Positions 6,330-7,293 of a stretch of DNA of 7,293 nt are shown here, one piece after another. How positions within the stretch are numbered: position 1 is the stretch's first letter; every line of letters begins with the position of its first letter. The stretch spans positions 1 through 7,293 of the forward strand of contig CAYOLL010000087.1 of NCBI GenBank assembly GCA_964404765.1, given 5' to 3'. The translations under genes and the position numbers were made by a program. The notes under the pieces are model-generated. The model was not told where the DNA came from, searched no databases, and was given only the letters and a program-made list of their open reading frames with translations. This DNA is from CAYOLL01 sp964404765 [NCBI: uncultured Gemmatimonadota bacterium] (GTDB lineage: Bacteria; 4572-55).

Positions 6330-7293
6330 ATGCACTTTTTAGACGTACGCACCGACTTTGCTTTTAAAAAAGTGTTCGGCTCCGAGCAGTCGAAAGACAT
6401 CCTGCTGAGCTTCCTTAATGCGATGATTCGTTTTGATGATGGCAGCATCATTACAGATCTGACAATCGTGGACCCCTATCAAATCCCGCTGCTGAAAGGA
6501 ATGAAAGACACCTATGTAGACGTGAAAGCGGTCTTATCCAGCGGACAGCGCGTAATTATCGAAATGCAGGTACTCAACTTGGATGGCTTTGAAAAACGGG
6601 TGCTTTACAACGCTGCCAAAGCTTATATAGAGCAATTGGATGCGGGATTGCCCTATCCATCTTTAGAGCCGGTGATTGCTCTGACAATTACCGATTTTGT
6701 GATGTTCGCCGAACTGGAGAAAGTCGTTAGCTACTTTCGACTGCTGGAAAAAGAAACAATGATTGAATACAGCGGTGATATTGAACTCATTTTTATTGAA
6801 TTGCCTAAATTTTTGAAAGCAGAAGCAGAATTGACCAATATCATTGACAAGTGGATATTTTTTGTGAAGAATGCCGGAAGTTTAGAATATATTCCGGAGT
6901 CGTTAGCAACAGAACCGTCTATTCAACAGGCTTTTCAGATGGCTAATACTGCCGGCTTGTCACGAGCAGAGTTTGATATGCAGCTCAAGCGAACCACATT
7001 TATCCATGGTGTTCAATCCTTGGAGCAAAAGGCGGCAGATGCCGAACAAAAGGCAATTAGTGCCGAACAAAAGAGGGCGGATGCCGAACAAAAGGCAATC
7101 AGTGCCGAACAAAAGAGGGCGGATGCCGAACAAAAGAGGGCGGATGCCGAACAAAAGGCGGCGGATGCCGAACAAAAGGCGGCGGATGCCAAGCAAAAGG
7201 CGGCGGATGCCGAACAAAAGGCGGCGGATGCCGAACAAAAGGCGGCAGATGCCAAACAAAAGGCGGCAGATGCCAAACAAAAGGCTGTCAGTG
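6330..7293 (+). CDS. Rpn-family nuclease / PDDEXK_2 putative transposase, 3' end outside window
   Basis: The frame from ATG 6330 is open to the window end: 321 codons and no stop, so the gene is partial. The N-terminus LDVRTDFAFKKVFGSEQSKD is the classic opening of Rpn/PDDEXK_2 proteins (TIGR01784-like). The PD-(D/E)xK core reads YVDVKAVLSSGQRVIIEMQ, giving Asp64, Glu78 and Gln80 (D-x13-E-x-Q). It is followed by the usual FEKRVLYNAAKAYIEQLDAG helix (87-106). The core therefore looks catalytically intact. The helical middle (about 125-230) leads into twelve Ala-rich heptads from residue 235 (AADAEQK type), predicted to form a long coiled coil. Family members are DNA endonucleases linked to RecA-independent recombination in E. 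coli (RpnA-E). Some have been reported as toxic anti-phage proteins held in check by an antitoxin made from the 3' part of the same gene. It lies 38 bp after the outer-membrane gene on the same strand. Its function here is inferred from the family. Confidence 0.88.
   Translation, partial: MHFLDVRTDFAFKKVFGSEQSKDILLSFLNAMIRFDDGSIITDLTIVDPYQIPLLKGMKDTYVDVKAVLSSGQRVIIEMQVLNLDGFEKRVLYNAAKAYIEQLDAGLPYPSLEPVIALTITDFVMFAELEKVVSYFRLLEKETMIEYSGDIELIFIELPKFLKAEAELTNIIDKWIFFVKNAGSLEYIPESLATEPSIQQAFQMANTAGLSRAEFDMQLKRTTFIHGVQSLEQKAADAEQKAISAEQKRADAEQKAISAEQKRADAEQKRADAEQKAADAEQKAADAKQKAADAEQKAADAEQKAADAKQKAADAKQKAVS
6831..6872 (+). promoter_or_regulatory. Possible internal promoter(s) within the rpn gene
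   Basis: Two overlapping promoter-like pairs lie in the coding sequence. A perfect TTGACA (6844-6849) is followed 17 bp later by AAGAAT (6867-6872), four of six to the -10 consensus. TTGACC (6831-6836) is followed 17 bp later by GATATT (6854-6859), also four of six. Either would start transcripts about 60-75 nt upstream of the in-frame ATG at 6939 (Met204). That ATG has ACAGG (6926-6930) 8 nt ahead of it. These are weak -10 matches in AT-rich coding DNA. Confidence 0.25.
7032..7293 (+). repeat. 21-bp in-frame tandem repeat coding an Ala-rich heptad coiled coil
   Basis: Twelve complete 21-bp units (starts at 7032, 7053 and so on to 7263) and the start of a thirteenth fill the window to its end. 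Each encodes (A/R)(A/I)(D/S)A(E/K)QK. Units 7, 9 and 10 are identical (GCGGCGGATGCCGAACAAAAG apart from the length limit of one unit, 21 bp). Units 3, 5 and 6 are identical, and units 11 and 12 are identical. Units 2-3 and 4-5 form a 42-bp AISAEQK/RADAEQK duplicate. Position 4 is always Ala, and positions 6-7 are always Gln-Lys. The unit length is a multiple of three, so gain or loss of units keeps the frame. A degenerate half unit (LEQK, 7020-7031) precedes the array. Confidence 0.95.

Noticed and set aside
6960-7280. Two overlapping long minus-strand frames with FGIRRLL and SASAAFC repeats
   Set aside because: They are antisense shadows of the 21-bp repeat, whose unit length is a multiple of three, so several frames stay open. 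The sense frame continues the Rpn protein.

Overview
The window looks like chromosomal DNA from a Gram-negative bacterium of moderate GC content. The evidence for an outer membrane is the large secreted beta-barrel protein ending in Trp. The gene content is a PilS/NtrB-type sensor kinase, the methionine-salvage isomerase MtnA, a CBM9/DUF5916 outer-membrane protein and an Rpn/PDDEXK_2 nuclease. This mix fits the FCB group or neighbouring candidate phyla (Calditrichota or KSB1-like, Gemmatimonadota, Bacteroidota). That placement is inferred from families only and is not firm. All recognisable genes are on the + strand.

Layout. 1-129: leader with a small inverted repeat and a good sigma70-type promoter. 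130-1926: six-TM PAS histidine kinase, followed almost without a gap by mtnA (1929-2996). The ribosome binding site of mtnA lies in the last codons of the kinase, so the two are almost certainly one operon. 2997-3687: about 690 bp without an intact gene. It holds several short hairpins, a roughly 76-110 bp double-hairpin palindrome (MITE or dispersed-repeat like), a truncated IS3-type transposase fragment directly after it, a possible second gene remnant resembling a restriction specificity subunit, and an inverted repeat just upstream of the next gene. 3688-6291: exported CBM9/DUF5916 outer-membrane protein with a very strong Shine-Dalgarno. 6330-7293: 5' part of an Rpn-family nuclease gene that runs off the window. 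Its C-terminal part is twelve in-frame 21-bp repeats coding an Ala-rich heptad coiled coil.

How the parts may work together. The kinase and MtnA form an unusual pairing: a membrane sensor with no response regulator beside it and a single methionine-salvage enzyme. The 2997-3687 interval looks like a graveyard of mobile and possibly restriction-related DNA. The rpn gene is the most interesting element. It has a catalytic D-x13-E-x-Q core, a hypervariable-looking repeat tail, and internal promoter-like and start-codon signals. These could let the tail be made alone as an intragenic antitoxin, as reported for E. coli rpn genes.
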